From Bartonella schoenbuchensis R1 (GTDB lineage Bacteria; Pseudomonadota; Alphaproteobacteria; Rhizobiales; Rhizobiaceae): DNA of 64,000 nucleotides. The notes beneath the pieces were generated by a model, which had not been told where the DNA came from, searched no databases, and saw only the letters and a program-made list of their open reading frames with translations. The stretch's first letter is position 1. Each line of letters opens with the position of its first letter. Location: contig NZ_CP019789.1 of assembly GCF_002022685.1 (NCBI RefSeq), forward strand, positions 1 to 64,000, read 5' to 3'. Positions 17,469 to 27,598 of the stretch are shown here, one piece after another. The position numbers and the translations under genes were made by a program.

Positions 17469-18686
17469 ATGATTTTTCAACCAGGTGGTGCATGCCAAGT
17501 GCTCAAAGTAAATGATATTGAGATAAAGGAGAGGTCTAAACTATCCTTAATTGGCTTATCGCATGATGAAATGGTGCAAGCTTTAGAGGAAATTGGTGTA
17601 CCAAAACATCAAACGCGTATGCGCGTACGTCAACTTTGGCATTGGCTTTATGTGCGTGGTGTTTCACATTTTGATGAAATGTTAAATATTGCCAAGCCAA
17701 TGCGCAGAATGCTTCAAAATCATTTTTCTATTGCGCGTCCGGAAATTGTTGAAGAACAAACATCAAACGATGGAACATGTAAATGGCTTTTGCGTTTCCC
17801 AGCGCGTGGTGCTGGAAAGCCTGTTGAAATTGAGACGGTTTATATTCCTGAAGAAGGGCGCGGTACTTTATGTATTTCATCTCAAGTAGGGTGTACATTA
17901 ACCTGCTCTTTTTGTCATACAGGAACACAGACACTTGTTCGTAATTTGACAGCTGAAGAAATTTTGGCGCAATTATTAGTTGCACGTGATCGTTTGGGTG
18001 ATTTTCCTGAGAAAAATACACCTGATGGTGCAGCCGTTTCAATCGAAGGGCGCAAAGTCACCAATATTGTTATGATGGGTATGGGTGAGCCGCTTTATAA
18101 TTTTGAAGCGGTCAAAAAAGCTTTATTGATTGCATCTGATGGTGATGGACTTTCTTTATCGAAACGGCGAATCACACTTTCAACAAGTGGAGTAGTTCCT
18201 GAAATTATACGAGCCGGAAAAGAAATTGGAGTTATGTTAGCAATCTCTCTTCATGCTGTACATGATGCATTACGAGATATATTGGTACCAATCAATAAAA
18301 AATATCCGCTTACTCTGTTAATGGACGCTTGTCGTAATTATCCTGGTCTTTCTAATGCAAAACGAATTACATTTGAATATGTTATGCTGAAAGACGTGAA
18401 TGATAGTTTGGATGATGCTAAACAATTAGTACAATTGCTTAAAGGTATTCCTGCTAAAATCAATTTAATTCCTTTCAATTCATGGCCGGGAAGTCATTAT
18501 CAATGTTCTGATTGGGAACAAATTGAACGCTTTGCTGATGTCATTAATCAAGCAGGTTATGCTTCACCCGTTCGGATGCCGCGTGGTCGTGATATTTTAG
18601 CTGCCTGTGGACAGCTAAAATCAGCTTCAGAACGCTTACGTAAATCTGAGCGATTGCACTGCGAAAATACAACTGGGGATGAATAA
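17469..18686 (+). CDS. rlmN: 23S rRNA (A2503-C2)/tRNA (A37-C2) methyltransferase
   Basis: RlmN is a radical-SAM enzyme that methylates C2 of A2503 in 23S rRNA and of A37 in some tRNAs. The 405-residue protein has the iron-sulphur motif [11 protein letters not shown] (C-x3-C-x2-C), a GEPL box ([11 protein letters not shown]), the catalytic C-terminal Cys in [10 protein letters not shown], and the other conserved Cys upstream (SSQVGC). The N-terminus up to [10 protein letters not shown] matches the usual rhizobial length, supporting the ATG at 17469. The gene converges on a LysE-type gene with only seven bases between stops. Confidence 0.96.
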   Translation: MIFQPGGACQVLKVNDIEIKERSKLSLIGLSHDEMVQALEEIGVPKHQTRMRVRQLWHWLYVRGVSHFDEMLNIAKPMRRMLQNHFSIARPEIVEEQTSNDGTCKWLLRFPARGAGKPVEIETVYIPEEGRGTLCISSQVGCTLTCSFCHTGTQTLVRNLTAEEILAQLLVARDRLGDFPEKNTPDGAAVSIEGRKVTNIVMMGMGEPLYNFEAVKKALLIASDGDGLSLSKRRITLSTSGVVPEIIRAGKEIGVMLAISLHAVHDALRDILVPINKKYPLTLLMDACRNYPGLSNAKRITFEYVMLKDVNDSLDDAKQLVQLLKGIPAKINLIPFNSWPGSHYQCSDWEQIERFADVINQAGYASPVRMPRGRDILAACGQLKSASERLRKSERLHCENTTGDE

Positions 18687-18693
18687 GCTTAAT

Positions 18694-19338
18694 TTAGTGC
18701 GCTTTGATGATAAGTAGGCGTAAAGCAAAAATAATGAAGATAGCGGCAATAAGCCAATTGAGCATGCGAATATAAAAAGGGTTTTCTTTTAAACTCGTGG
18801 AAAATTTGTTGGCCATAAGAACCAATAAAATTGTAATGGGTAAAGATATAGGGATATAGGAAAGCCCCAAAATAAACAATTTTTGTTTGACCATAGGGTC
18901 ATTAACATCGATAAATTGAGGTAAGAAAGTCATATTAAAAAGAATAACTTTGGGATTTAAAAGATTAATTCCAACTCCTGCAAGATAATTACGTTTGAGG
19001 CTTTGATGTTTTGGTGGGGATGTTTGTTGTAGGGAAAATGTTGAGTTTTTTAACAATGTTTGAAAAGCAAGCCATAGAAGAAAGAAAGCACCAACAATTC
19101 TCAGAAGAAAAAAAGCCCTCGGTGAGGTGACAATAAGTGCTGATAAACCAATAGCCACAGCAGTAACTTGAATGGCAAAACCCGTTGCACTACCAAAGGC
19201 ACACATAATCCCAGCTTTTTTATTTTGTGCAATGGTCCGTCCCACTGAAAGCATCATATCAGGTCCTGGGATAAGCGCTAAAATCAAAGATATTAGAGCG
19301 AATTGTACAAAAATGGGCCATTCAGGGAAAAATGACAT
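18694..19338 (-). CDS. LysE/RhtB family amino-acid exporter
   Basis: This is a 214-residue inner-membrane protein with about six hydrophobic segments. The family hallmark PGPDMMLSVGRTIAQ sits just after the first helix (residues 23-37), with the conserved second-half segment GVGINLLNPKVILFNMTFLPQF. The family exports amino acids or homoserine-like compounds; the substrate cannot be read from sequence. A tandem 16-base repeat lies in the upstream region (19417-19448). Confidence 0.88.
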   Translation of the reverse strand: MSFFPEWPIFVQFALISLILALIPGPDMMLSVGRTIAQNKKAGIMCAFGSATGFAIQVTAVAIGLSALIVTSPRAFFLLRIVGAFFLLWLAFQTLLKNSTFSLQQTSPPKHQSLKRNYLAGVGINLLNPKVILFNMTFLPQFIDVNDPMVKQKLFILGLSYIPISLPITILLVLMANKFSTSLKENPFYIRMLNWLIAAIFIIFALRLLIIKAH

Positions 19339-19416
19339 TTAAACTTCCTTTATATAAAGAGATTGCTATAATATAAGACTTTTCACATACACATTTTTTA
19401 AGCTTTTTCATTCTTT

Positions 19417-19448
19417 TTTGCATCCTTTTAATTTTGCATCCTTTTAAT
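19417..19448. repeat. Perfect tandem duplication of 16 bases
   Basis: TTTTGCATCCTTTTAA occurs twice head to tail between the LysE-type gene and the argG remnant. It is a short recent slippage duplication with no visible function. Confidence 0.75.
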
Positions 19449-19530
19449 ATTGTTTAAGGGGAATTTATTTTGATTGTTTGCATGGGGTTGATTTCTGAAT
19501 AAAAGAAGGAAAATAATGTAGAGCTTTAAA

Positions 19531-20046
19531 ATGAAAAAATGGCAAGATATTAAGAAAGTTGTTTTAGTTTATTCAGGGGGATTAGATACGTCAATCATTC
19601 TTAAATGGTTACAAAGCAAACTCGGTGTAAAAGTTGTAACTTTTACAGCTTGATTTGGGATAAGGGGAAGAATTAGAGCCTGCACGTTTTAAGCCAAAAT
19701 GCTTGGTATTAAAGAAATCTATATTGAAGATTTGCGTGAAGAATTTGTACGTGATTTTGTGTTTCCAATGTTTCGAACAAATGTAGTTTATGAAGGGGTT
19801 TATCTTTTGGGGATATTAATTGCTCGCCCACTTATTTCAAAATATCTTATTGAAATTGCTAAAGAAATAAGTGCAGATGCAATTGCTCATGGCGCAACAG
19901 GAAAAGGGAATGATCAAGTACGTTTTGAACTTTTTGCTTATGCTCTTGGCCCCAATATTAAAGTTAAAGATGTTGCTGGCTTTATTAAATTAAATGCTTT
20001 ACGCTTACGCACATTAGCAATGCGTTCATCAAAATTACGAAAATAA
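19531..20046 (+). pseudogene. argG: Degraded argininosuccinate synthase
   Basis: The frame opens with a clear ArgG N-terminus ([19 protein letters not shown], the ATP pyrophosphatase SGGLDTS loop). It breaks at an inserted T near 19651, giving an in-frame TGA. In the shifted frame a Gln codon has become TAA (19661-19663). A one-base loss near 19693 restores the original frame, which then reads [18 protein letters not shown] and [18 protein letters not shown]. After ALGPNIK the sequence jumps to the family C-terminus ([15 protein letters not shown]), so roughly 230-240 codons of the usual ~405 are deleted. The protein cannot be functional. Bartonella depends on host arginine, so loss is expected. 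Confidence 0.92.
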
Positions 20047-20385
20047 TAAAAAACTACTTTAATATTTTTTCTGGAAAAATAACTTTTAGACAAAATATTT
20101 AACAAAGTTTTTATTACTCATTTTCACCAACAACAGGTACGTTATTTGTCTATGTTGTCTTCAATATGAAAGGATTTGTTTTCTTTTGGAGTAAGTGTAG
20201 TAGGGTCAAGTTTAAAATGACGACACTTAAAAAAGCCAATTAAAATATAAAAGCAAGGCTTATTGTGAAGTAATAAAATGAGATAAAAGAATTTTGCTAC
20301 TTTTAACTTTGCTATTATTGACGAATAAATTCAATGACCATACACCATGGTATTAAACAATTTAATTTAAGGATAAAAATTATAA
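20047..20385. other. Intergenic region argG remnant-lysS
   Basis: 339 bases with no coding frame or recognisable fragment. It presumably carries the lysS promoter. No clear terminator or conserved box was identified. Confidence 0.4.
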
Positions 20386-21939
20386 ATGCGTGATCAATGT
20401 GCTGCCCTTAGTCTTACACCCGAATTAATTGATGCAGCTGCCCAGTCGAAAGCTTGGCCGTTTGAAGAAGCACGCAAAATTATCAAGCGTTATGAAAAAA
20501 CAGGTTATCCAGAGAGCGTTTTATTTGAAACAGGTTATGGGCCTTCTGGTTTGCCGCATATTGGTACCTTTGGAGAAGTAGCCCGCACGACCATGGTACG
20601 TCATGCGTTTCACATTTTAACTGAGAACCAAGTTAAAACAAAAATTTTGTGTTTTTCTGATGATATGGATGGTTTGCGCAAAGTTCCTGATAATGTACCT
20701 AACCGTGAAAAGATGGAGTGTTATCTTGGTCAGCCACTTAGTCGTGTGCCAGATCCTTTTGGGGATGTTTATCCTTCTTTTGGAGCAGCTAACAATGCGC
20801 GTTTGTGCACTTTTCTTGATCATTTTGATTTTGATTATGAATTTGTCAGCTCTACCGATTATTATAACTCTGGTCGTTTTGATGAAGCACTTTTAAAAAT
20901 ACTCGCCTGTTATGACCAGGTTATGGATATTATTCTACCAACATTGGGTGAAGAGCGGCGGGCAACATATTCACTCTTTTTACCTATCTCTCCTGTTTCT
21001 GGAAAAGTTTTACAAGTACCAATGATTGACCGTAATGTTGAGGAAGGCACTGTTACTTATATAGAACCTGAAACAGGTGAAACTATTGAAACAGAAATCA
21101 CACGTGGAAAGGTTAAATGCCAGTGGAAGGTGGATTGGGCAATGCGCTGGAAAGCGCTTGGGGTTGATTATGAAATGGCAGGAAAAGATCTTATCGATTC
21201 TGTCACTCTTTCTTCTAAAATTTGCAAAGTACTTGATGGTAATCCGCCTGAAGGGTTCAATTATGAGCTTTTTTTAGATGATAAGGGGCAAAAAATTTCC
21301 AAATCTAAAGGGAATGGTTTGACTATTGATGAATGGTTGACTTATGCACCAACAGAAAGCCTAGCACTTTATATGTTTTTAAAGCCTAAAACGGCAAAAC
21401 GACTTTATTTTGATGTTATTCCAAAAGCTGTTGATGAATATTATGCACATCTTTCAGCTTATAATCGCCAGTTATGGAAAGAACGGCTAAATAACCCCGT
21501 ATGGCATATCCATAATGGTTGCCCTCCACAGATTAGTTTGCCTGTATCTTTTGCTATGTTATTGAATTTAGTAAGCGCTTCAAATGCTGAAAATAAAGAA
21601 GTTCTTTGGGGATTTATTTCTCGCTATGCTAAAGGAGCAAATCCACAAACGTACCCAATGCTTGACCAGTTAGTGGAATTTGCCATTAAATATTTTGGTG
21701 TTTTTGTAAAACCAAACAAGAAATTTCGCATACCTGATGAAGATGAACGTTTAACATTGGCTAAAATTGATGAAAAATTAGCCAGTCTTCCAGAAACTGT
21801 TGATGAAAATACAATTCAAAATGCGCTTCTTGATGTGGCACGTTTAACCGAACGTTATCAAGATCATAACAAAAAAAGTCCTGAAGGGGCCCTGGTGTTT
21901 CGAATGTTTTTTTTCAAATGCTCTATGAAGTTCTTTTAG
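20386..21939 (+). CDS. lysS: Class I lysyl-tRNA synthetase, C-terminus frameshifted
   Basis: This is a class I LysRS (archaeal-type, usual in alphaproteobacteria), charging tRNA-Lys. Signature motifs are PHIG (HIGH-type, residues 57-60) and KISKS (303-307). About 501 residues read normally; after a GGGG run at 21886-21889 the frame changes and 16 unrelated residues follow to the stop. Adding one G restores [17 protein letters not shown] and the rest of the family C-terminus up to 22034, giving 549 residues. The gene should be essential and no second LysRS is in this window. The lesion is therefore either a sequencing error, a tolerated truncation of the tRNA-binding C-terminal domain, or a slippage site. 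Confidence 0.93.
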   Translation: MRDQCAALSLTPELIDAAAQSKAWPFEEARKIIKRYEKTGYPESVLFETGYGPSGLPHIGTFGEVARTTMVRHAFHILTENQVKTKILCFSDDMDGLRKVPDNVPNREKMECYLGQPLSRVPDPFGDVYPSFGAANNARLCTFLDHFDFDYEFVSSTDYYNSGRFDEALLKILACYDQVMDIILPTLGEERRATYSLFLPISPVSGKVLQVPMIDRNVEEGTVTYIEPETGETIETEITRGKVKCQWKVDWAMRWKALGVDYEMAGKDLIDSVTLSSKICKVLDGNPPEGFNYELFLDDKGQKISKSKGNGLTIDEWLTYAPTESLALYMFLKPKTAKRLYFDVIPKAVDEYYAHLSAYNRQLWKERLNNPVWHIHNGCPPQISLPVSFAMLLNLVSASNAENKEVLWGFISRYAKGANPQTYPMLDQLVEFAIKYFGVFVKPNKKFRIPDEDERLTLAKIDEKLASLPETVDENTIQNALLDVARLTERYQDHNKKSPEGALVFRMFFFKCSMKFF

Positions 21940-22034
21940 GACAAGAACGGGGACCAAGGTTTGGATCGTTTATTGCACTTTATGGAATTGATAAAATGCG
22001 TGCGCTCATTGCTGAAGTGCTTGCACGATTTTAA
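21890..22034 (+). other. lysS: Out-of-frame 3' end of lysS
   Basis: This stretch encodes the conserved last 47 or so residues of class I LysRS (for example [21 protein letters not shown]) in the +1 frame relative to the upstream part. It ends at TAA 22032-22034, ten bases before prfC. It has kept an open, conserved frame, which argues that the frameshift is recent or an artefact. Confidence 0.88.
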
Positions 22035-22044
22035 GGGGGAAATA

Positions 22045-23622
22045 ATGGAAAATAGAGCGCAAGAGGTAAAGCGGCGGCGTACATTTGCGATTATTGCTCA
22101 CCCTGATGCAGGAAAGACGACGTTAACAGAGAAATTTTTACTGTTTGGTGGAGCTATTCAACTTGCTGGTGAGGTGAGAGCAAAAAAAGACCGTATTCAA
22201 ACTCGTTCTGATTGGATGAAAATTGAACGTGACCGCGGTATTTCGGTTGTAACATCTGTGATGACATTTGAATATGAGGGGCATATTTTTAATTTATTAG
22301 ATACTCCAGGCCATGCTGATTTTGCCGATGATACATATCGCACTCTCACGGCGGTTGATAGTGCTATCATGGTATTGGATGGTGCACGCGGAATTGAGCC
22401 TAGGACATTAAAGCTATTTGAAGTTTGCCGAATGAGGGACATTCCTATTGTTACTTTTGTTAACAAAATGGATCGTGAGGCGCGTGACCCCCTAGAAATC
22501 TTAGATGAAATTGAAGAAAAACTTGCTCTTGATACTGCTCCAATCACGTGGCCTGTAGGTATAGGTAAAGATTTTAAAGGTACTTTTGATCTTCATCATA
22601 ATCGTTTTCGTCAACATGATGATGAAGTAACTCCACAAATAGTTTCTGGGCCTGTTGAGGTTTCTAATTTACTTCCTGAAAATCAACGCGCATCTTTTAT
22701 TGAAGGAGTAGAGTTTGCCCGTGATGCATGCAAAAATTTTGATTTTCAAGCTTTCTGTGAAGGTCATATGACACCTGTTTATTTTGGTTCAGCTTTACGT
22801 AATTTTGGTGTTCGTGATTTGATAAATGCGTTAGTTGATTTTGGTCCAAGTCCTCGTGATCAGGTGGCTGATCAGCGCACCGTAATGGCTGTAGAATCCA
22901 AGATGACAGGGTTTGTCTTTAAAATTCAAGCCAATATGGACCCTAATCATCGTGATCGGATTGCGTTTTTACGGGTATGTTCGGGGACGCTTAAGCGTGG
23001 TATGAAGGCAAAATTAGTTCGGACGGGAAAACCAATGACGCTTTCGACACCGCAATTTTTCTTTGCTCGTTCACGCCAAATTGCTGATCAAGCCTATGCT
23101 GGTGATGTAGTCGGGATTCCTAATCATGGAACTTTGCGAATTGGTGATACTTTGACTGAAGGCGAGGATATTCTTTTTAAAGGTTTACCAAATTTTGCAC
23201 CAGAAATTTTGCGTCGCGTATGTTTGAACGATCCCATGAAAGCAAAAAAGCTTAAAGAAGCTTTAAGGCAAATGGCTGAAGAGGGAGTTGTTCAACTCTT
23301 TATTCCTGACGATGGATCACCTGCTCTTATTGGTGTTATTGGTGCTTTGCAAATTGATGTTTTAATAGAAAGACTGAAGGTGGAGTATTCTTTACCCGTA
23401 AACTTTGAACCAGCGCGTTTTAATATTTGTCGTTGGATTTTTACAGACAATAAAGATGAACTTCAAAATTTTATCACAAACCACCGCTCTGCTATTGCTC
23501 ATGATTTGGATGGTGATCCGGTTTTTTTAGCAGAAAATCATTTTTCATTAAGTTATGAAGCACAACGAGCGCCAAAAATAAAATTTTCACCTTTTAAGGA
23601 TTATCAAATCCGTTCTAAATAA
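22045..23622 (+). CDS. prfC: Peptide chain release factor 3
   Basis: RF3 is the translational GTPase that recycles RF1/RF2 from the ribosome and aids post-peptidyl-transfer quality control. I chose the ATG at 22045, preceded by AAGGGGGA, which gives 525 residues starting MENRAQEVKRRRTFAIIAH. A longer frame from 21961 would run through the lysS 3' end. GTPase motifs are AHPDAGKTTL (G1), the T in RDRGISVVTS (G2), LLDTPGHADF (G3) and FVNKMDRE (G4). The RF3-specific C-terminal domain is complete. It follows lysS by ten bases and is likely co-transcribed. Confidence 0.96.
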   Translation: MENRAQEVKRRRTFAIIAHPDAGKTTLTEKFLLFGGAIQLAGEVRAKKDRIQTRSDWMKIERDRGISVVTSVMTFEYEGHIFNLLDTPGHADFADDTYRTLTAVDSAIMVLDGARGIEPRTLKLFEVCRMRDIPIVTFVNKMDREARDPLEILDEIEEKLALDTAPITWPVGIGKDFKGTFDLHHNRFRQHDDEVTPQIVSGPVEVSNLLPENQRASFIEGVEFARDACKNFDFQAFCEGHMTPVYFGSALRNFGVRDLINALVDFGPSPRDQVADQRTVMAVESKMTGFVFKIQANMDPNHRDRIAFLRVCSGTLKRGMKAKLVRTGKPMTLSTPQFFFARSRQIADQAYAGDVVGIPNHGTLRIGDTLTEGEDILFKGLPNFAPEILRRVCLNDPMKAKKLKEALRQMAEEGVVQLFIPDDGSPALIGVIGALQIDVLIERLKVEYSLPVNFEPARFNICRWIFTDNKDELQNFITNHRSAIAHDLDGDPVFLAENHFSLSYEAQRAPKIKFSPFKDYQIRSK

Positions 23623-23655
23623 TAATTTTTAGCAAAGAAAATCGTTTTAAGAAGA

Positions 23656-23684
23656 TAAAGAGCTTTTTAAAATTTCTCTCTTTA
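23656..23684. terminator. Weak bidirectional terminator between prfC and trxA
   Basis: TAAAGAG (23656-23662) and CTCTTTA (23678-23684) form a seven-pair stem between two convergent genes. The surroundings are A- and T-rich on both sides, but the loop is long (15 bases). Confidence 0.35.
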
Positions 23685-23708
23685 TATAAAAATTTATTAT
23701 AAGAAGAT

Positions 23709-24032
23709 TTAACCAAGCCCCTCTTTAATCCATTCGCAGAGGCGTCCTTTAGAAACGGCGCCAACCATATGAGATGAGATATTTCCATTTTTAAACATCA
23801 AGAGAGTGGGGATCGAGCGAACTCCATATTGTGTAGCCAATTCTGGATTTTCATCAATATTAACTTTGGCAATTTTCACCTGGCCTTGCATTTCCATTGA
23901 AATTTCATCAAGGATTGGTGCAATCATTTTGCAAGGGCCACACCATTCTGCCCAAAAATCAACTACAACAGGGGTGGAAGAGGTAAGAACTTCGTTTTTG
24001 AAATTGCTATTGTCAGCTTTTATACATGTCAT
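23709..24032 (-). CDS. trxA: Thioredoxin
   Basis: This is a 107-residue thioredoxin, a cytoplasmic disulphide reductase. The active site is [15 protein letters not shown], and the cis-proline loop is [11 protein letters not shown]. The ATG at 24032 starts the family core ([10 protein letters not shown]); a frame extending to 24089 adds 19 residues with no counterpart in the family. In Hyphomicrobiales trxA commonly lies downstream of addAB, as here, so the addB-addA-trxA order is ancestral. Confidence 0.96.
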   Translation of the reverse strand: MTCIKADNSNFKNEVLTSSTPVVVDFWAEWCGPCKMIAPILDEISMEMQGQVKIAKVNIDENPELATQYGVRSIPTLLMFKNGNISSHMVGAVSKGRLCEWIKEGLG

Positions 24033-24142
24033 TGATTGAGCCTTTATATATTCTTTTATACATATTAAGATGACTTCGATTAATGTCAAGTAATGATAAA
24101 ATAAAGGAGAACAAGACCTTTTATAAAGTTTTTTCTTCTTTA

Positions 24143-27100
24143 TCAGGTAAATTCATTTAAACATGCATCGAGTTTTTCAGGAGTAAGTGTAAAAATTTTT
24201 GCTTCTTTACAATAAATAAGAAAGGCATCAATATTTTTATCTGGGTAAATAGTTTGCAGCAATTTTCGATAAAGAGCCATTTGTAATAAATAATTTGGTG
24301 CGATAGTTGTTTCATCTTCTGGTGGAATTCCTGTTTTAAAATCAGCAAAAAGAACGCTGTCTTGGGTGACACATAAACGGTCAATTTGTCCGGAAATTAT
24401 CTGTTCTTTACCATGAATTTTAAGGGTACCCGTAAGCGAAACTTCAGCGCGGGAATTATCAGAAAAAAGAGATTTGAGATGTGGATTTTCTAACAATTTA
24501 CAAACTTGTTGGAGTGCTTTTTCTCTTTGAATTTCAGGCCAATGGGAAGCCTTTATGTTAAGATAACGCTGGGCATAATCAAAACGCTGTTGGGGAGGGC
24601 ACTCAGGCAGATATTGTAGTAAGCGGTGAACCAAATTACCATATTCAATAGTAAAAATTTTGTTTGTATTTTTTTCTCCTAAAACAGGTGAAATGCTAAG
24701 GTGTGTTTGATTAGGGAAAGATTCCGCGTCAACATCAATGAAAAGACTAGCAACAGAAGGTCTTAAGGGTTTTGGTAAAGCTGGTTCTAAAGGCATTTTA
24801 TGATGAAAAAAATCAGGTAAAGGTGGCAATGTTTGGTTGCCTTCATCAAGTATTTCTTTGTTTATTAGGGTAGAAGAAGGTGTAATAGAATAGCGCCAAG
24901 CTGCTACATCTTCTGTCGGGTCTTTTATAGCAACGGTGTGGGGCTGAAGGGCTTTTTTTACTAACTTTAGCCATGTATTAGGGTTTTCTTGTTGACCGCT
25001 ATAACCGCAAACAATTAATCGATCTTCAGCACGCGTCATTCCTACATAAAGAAGGCGTTTATATTCTTCTTCAGCACGCTCTTTTAAATATGAGAGTGCT
25101 TTTTTAAATTTTGTATCAAATTGTGCATTTGGGCGCCAAATAAGAGCTTGTCTTCCATTCAAAGGAAATGTGAAAAAGTGTGGTGTATAACGTGTATCCC
25201 AAATTGCACTACCTGGATCAACAAAAAAAACAACAGCGCTTTCCAATCCTTTAGCAGCGTGGACAGTCATAATGCGGACTTCTTCATGGTTTTGATCAAG
25301 TTCACGTTTGATTTCTGGTTTATTGGCACTCAATGTTTCTAAAAAGGCTTGCAGTCCTGGCAAACCGGTTTTTTGAATCGTGAGTGTATAATCCATAAAA
25401 GCATCAAGAATCTCATTTGCTTCAGATCCTAGACGAGCGAGGATTTTTTGTCGTCCTTTGTCATTGTTGAGAATATGGCTATAAAATTCAAAAACGGGCA
25501 TTTTATCAACAAAGGTACGGTATTTGCTTAAATTTTCAAAAGCATCTTTATAAGATACATGTGATGAAGCGTGGGTACAAAGGCTTTGCCAAAGTGATCC
25601 TGTACGTTTTGCTGCAAGGTGATAGAGTGCATCTTCGCTAAGCGCAAAAAGTGGACTTTTTAAAACACAGGCAAGAGAGAGGTCATCTTGTGGTTGCAAA
25701 ACAAACTGTGCAAGCGCCATTAAATCGCGCACACTAATATGGCTGGTTAATTGTAAACGGTCAGCGCCAGCCACAGGAACATTGTGTAATTTAAGTGCGC
25801 GAGAAAGAGCTGGTACAAATTGATCATGTCGCTTACGAACTAAAACCAGAATGTCGCTGGCACGCAGCAGACGCCCCTTTGCTGGAAGCATTTCACCTGA
25901 GTGCAACCAGTTAGCAATGGTTGCGGCAATTTTATTGGCTAAGCGTATTTCAGGTGTATCCAAATGATCAACAGTTAAATGCCAATCATCAGGAAGTTTG
26001 TTTGTTTCTTTGGAAATGGTGTCCCATAAAATAATTTCCCCTGGGCTGTTAATGCGAACAGGTTCATGCACTGTTTTTACATTGTCTGCTGAAAGTCCTT
26101 TATAATTTTCTGGCGTTTCAAATACAAGATCAACACCTTTGAGGATATCAGCTGTAGAACGAAAAGAATAGTGCAGTTGTATTTTTTCAAATTTTTGATT
26201 AATGCGTTGCACTTGTTTTTGAAACATCCTGCCATTTTTAGCAAAATTTTCTGGCTCAGCACCTTGAAAAGAATAAATAGATTGCTTTTCATCACCAACA
26301 GCAAAAATAGTGCGGATGTTTGTGTGTTGACTATAGTCTGCAAAAAATTCCTGCGCTAAAAGCTGAATAATTTGCCATTGCTCAGGGTTGGTGTCTTGTG
26401 CTTCATCGATAAGGATATGATCAATGCCGCGATCAAGTTTATATTGCACCCACTGACTTGCACCTTTACGCTGCAATAAATAGAGTGTACGTTCAATAAG
26501 GTCATCAAAATCTAGCAGGCCGTTGGCCTTTTTTAAATCCGCATAGATTTTAAGATAAGTAGCACAAATCTGGAAAGCGGCTATATTGAGTGTGACAAGT
26601 TTTATACCTTGATATTTGTCTAATAAAGTAGAAACCTTGTTTTGTTTTTCTTCAATTTCTTTTTGAATAAAAGACGAAGTTTCATCTAATTTTTTGGAAA
26701 AAAGACATGAAAAATTACGTGGTATGCCGTCAGCTGTAAAGTAGATGCTTGATACAACGTCTATAATATCTTCTTCATCTGAGACGGTCGCTAACTGAGA
26801 AAATTTCGCTATAATGTCTGTTGCTTTTTTATTACTGTAGGTTTGAAAATATTTGAAGGTATATGGAGACAATGAAGCGGTTTGTTGAATTTCTTTAAGT
26901 ATTTGTGAATGTGTTTCATTGGGTTTTAAATTAAAAAATGCGCGTAATTGCTGTTCTCCACTTTCAGATAAAATGAACGGTAAGAAATCAGAAAGTTCAT
27001 GCTGTTTTTGAGCAGCTTCATGTAGCAATTGATCAAATGTACTTTCGCTAATAGTTTTAAAGAGCTCTTTTAAAGCCGATTGTATATGGCTATGTGCCAA

Positions 27101-27598
27101 AAGTTGGCAACGGGCTTGGTGCAATAACTGTGTTCGATTTGTATCATCAAGCAGTTCAAAATGACCAGCAATATTAGATTCTAGCGGAAATTGATGCAAT
27201 AAAGCTTCACAAAATGCATGAATGGTTTGAATTTTTAAGCCACCTGGTGTTTCAAGGGCACGAGCAAAGAGTTTACGCGCATGAGCGAGTTTTTGTGTAT
27301 TTGTGGGCTTGTTTTCAAGTTGCGATAAAACTGTTTGGAGTTGCTCATCATTAAGTTCATTCCAACTAGAGAGTGTGCGAAAAATACGCGATTGCATCAC
27401 AGAAGCGGCTGCGTTGGTATAAGTTAGACATAAAATGCGCGCTGGAGGAGTGCCGTTTAAAAGCAAGCGGATGACGCGTTCACTTAAAACATGGGTTTTT
27501 CCAGATCCTGCATTTGCAGAAACCCATACATTTGTTTTTGGATGTGTCGCTTTTTTTTGTGCATCAAGGGCTGCTTCAGGAATAAAAAAAGTAGTCAT
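24143..27598 (-). CDS. addA: Double-strand break repair helicase-nuclease AddA
   Basis: AddA is the UvrD-like helicase and nuclease subunit of AddAB, which resects double-strand breaks for RecA. The 1151-residue protein has Walker [14 protein letters not shown] (about residues 27-39), motif [15 protein letters not shown], motif [18 protein letters not shown], motif [15 protein letters not shown] and a C-terminal RecB-type nuclease domain with GQIDRL and DFKTG. All look intact. Its ATG overlaps the addB stop (ATGA). Because addB carries three frameshifts, AddA may lack a working partner unless those are sequence errors. Confidence 0.95.
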   Translation of the reverse strand: MTTFFIPEAALDAQKKATHPKTNVWVSANAGSGKTHVLSERVIRLLLNGTPPARILCLTYTNAAASVMQSRIFRTLSSWNELNDEQLQTVLSQLENKPTNTQKLAHARKLFARALETPGGLKIQTIHAFCEALLHQFPLESNIAGHFELLDDTNRTQLLHQARCQLLAHSHIQSALKELFKTISESTFDQLLHEAAQKQHELSDFLPFILSESGEQQLRAFFNLKPNETHSQILKEIQQTASLSPYTFKYFQTYSNKKATDIIAKFSQLATVSDEEDIIDVVSSIYFTADGIPRNFSCLFSKKLDETSSFIQKEIEEKQNKVSTLLDKYQGIKLVTLNIAAFQICATYLKIYADLKKANGLLDFDDLIERTLYLLQRKGASQWVQYKLDRGIDHILIDEAQDTNPEQWQIIQLLAQEFFADYSQHTNIRTIFAVGDEKQSIYSFQGAEPENFAKNGRMFQKQVQRINQKFEKIQLHYSFRSTADILKGVDLVFETPENYKGLSADNVKTVHEPVRINSPGEIILWDTISKETNKLPDDWHLTVDHLDTPEIRLANKIAATIANWLHSGEMLPAKGRLLRASDILVLVRKRHDQFVPALSRALKLHNVPVAGADRLQLTSHISVRDLMALAQFVLQPQDDLSLACVLKSPLFALSEDALYHLAAKRTGSLWQSLCTHASSHVSYKDAFENLSKYRTFVDKMPVFEFYSHILNNDKGRQKILARLGSEANEILDAFMDYTLTIQKTGLPGLQAFLETLSANKPEIKRELDQNHEEVRIMTVHAAKGLESAVVFFVDPGSAIWDTRYTPHFFTFPLNGRQALIWRPNAQFDTKFKKALSYLKERAEEEYKRLLYVGMTRAEDRLIVCGYSGQQENPNTWLKLVKKALQPHTVAIKDPTEDVAAWRYSITPSSTLINKEILDEGNQTLPPLPDFFHHKMPLEPALPKPLRPSVASLFIDVDAESFPNQTHLSISPVLGEKNTNKIFTIEYGNLVHRLLQYLPECPPQQRFDYAQRYLNIKASHWPEIQREKALQQVCKLLENPHLKSLFSDNSRAEVSLTGTLKIHGKEQIISGQIDRLCVTQDSVLFADFKTGIPPEDETTIAPNYLLQMALYRKLLQTIYPDKNIDAFLIYCKEAKIFTLTPEKLDACLNEFT

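Noticed and set aside
19699..20046. 115-residue frame as an independent hypothetical gene
   Set aside because: It is the middle and end of the argG pseudogene, in the same frame as its start at 19531.
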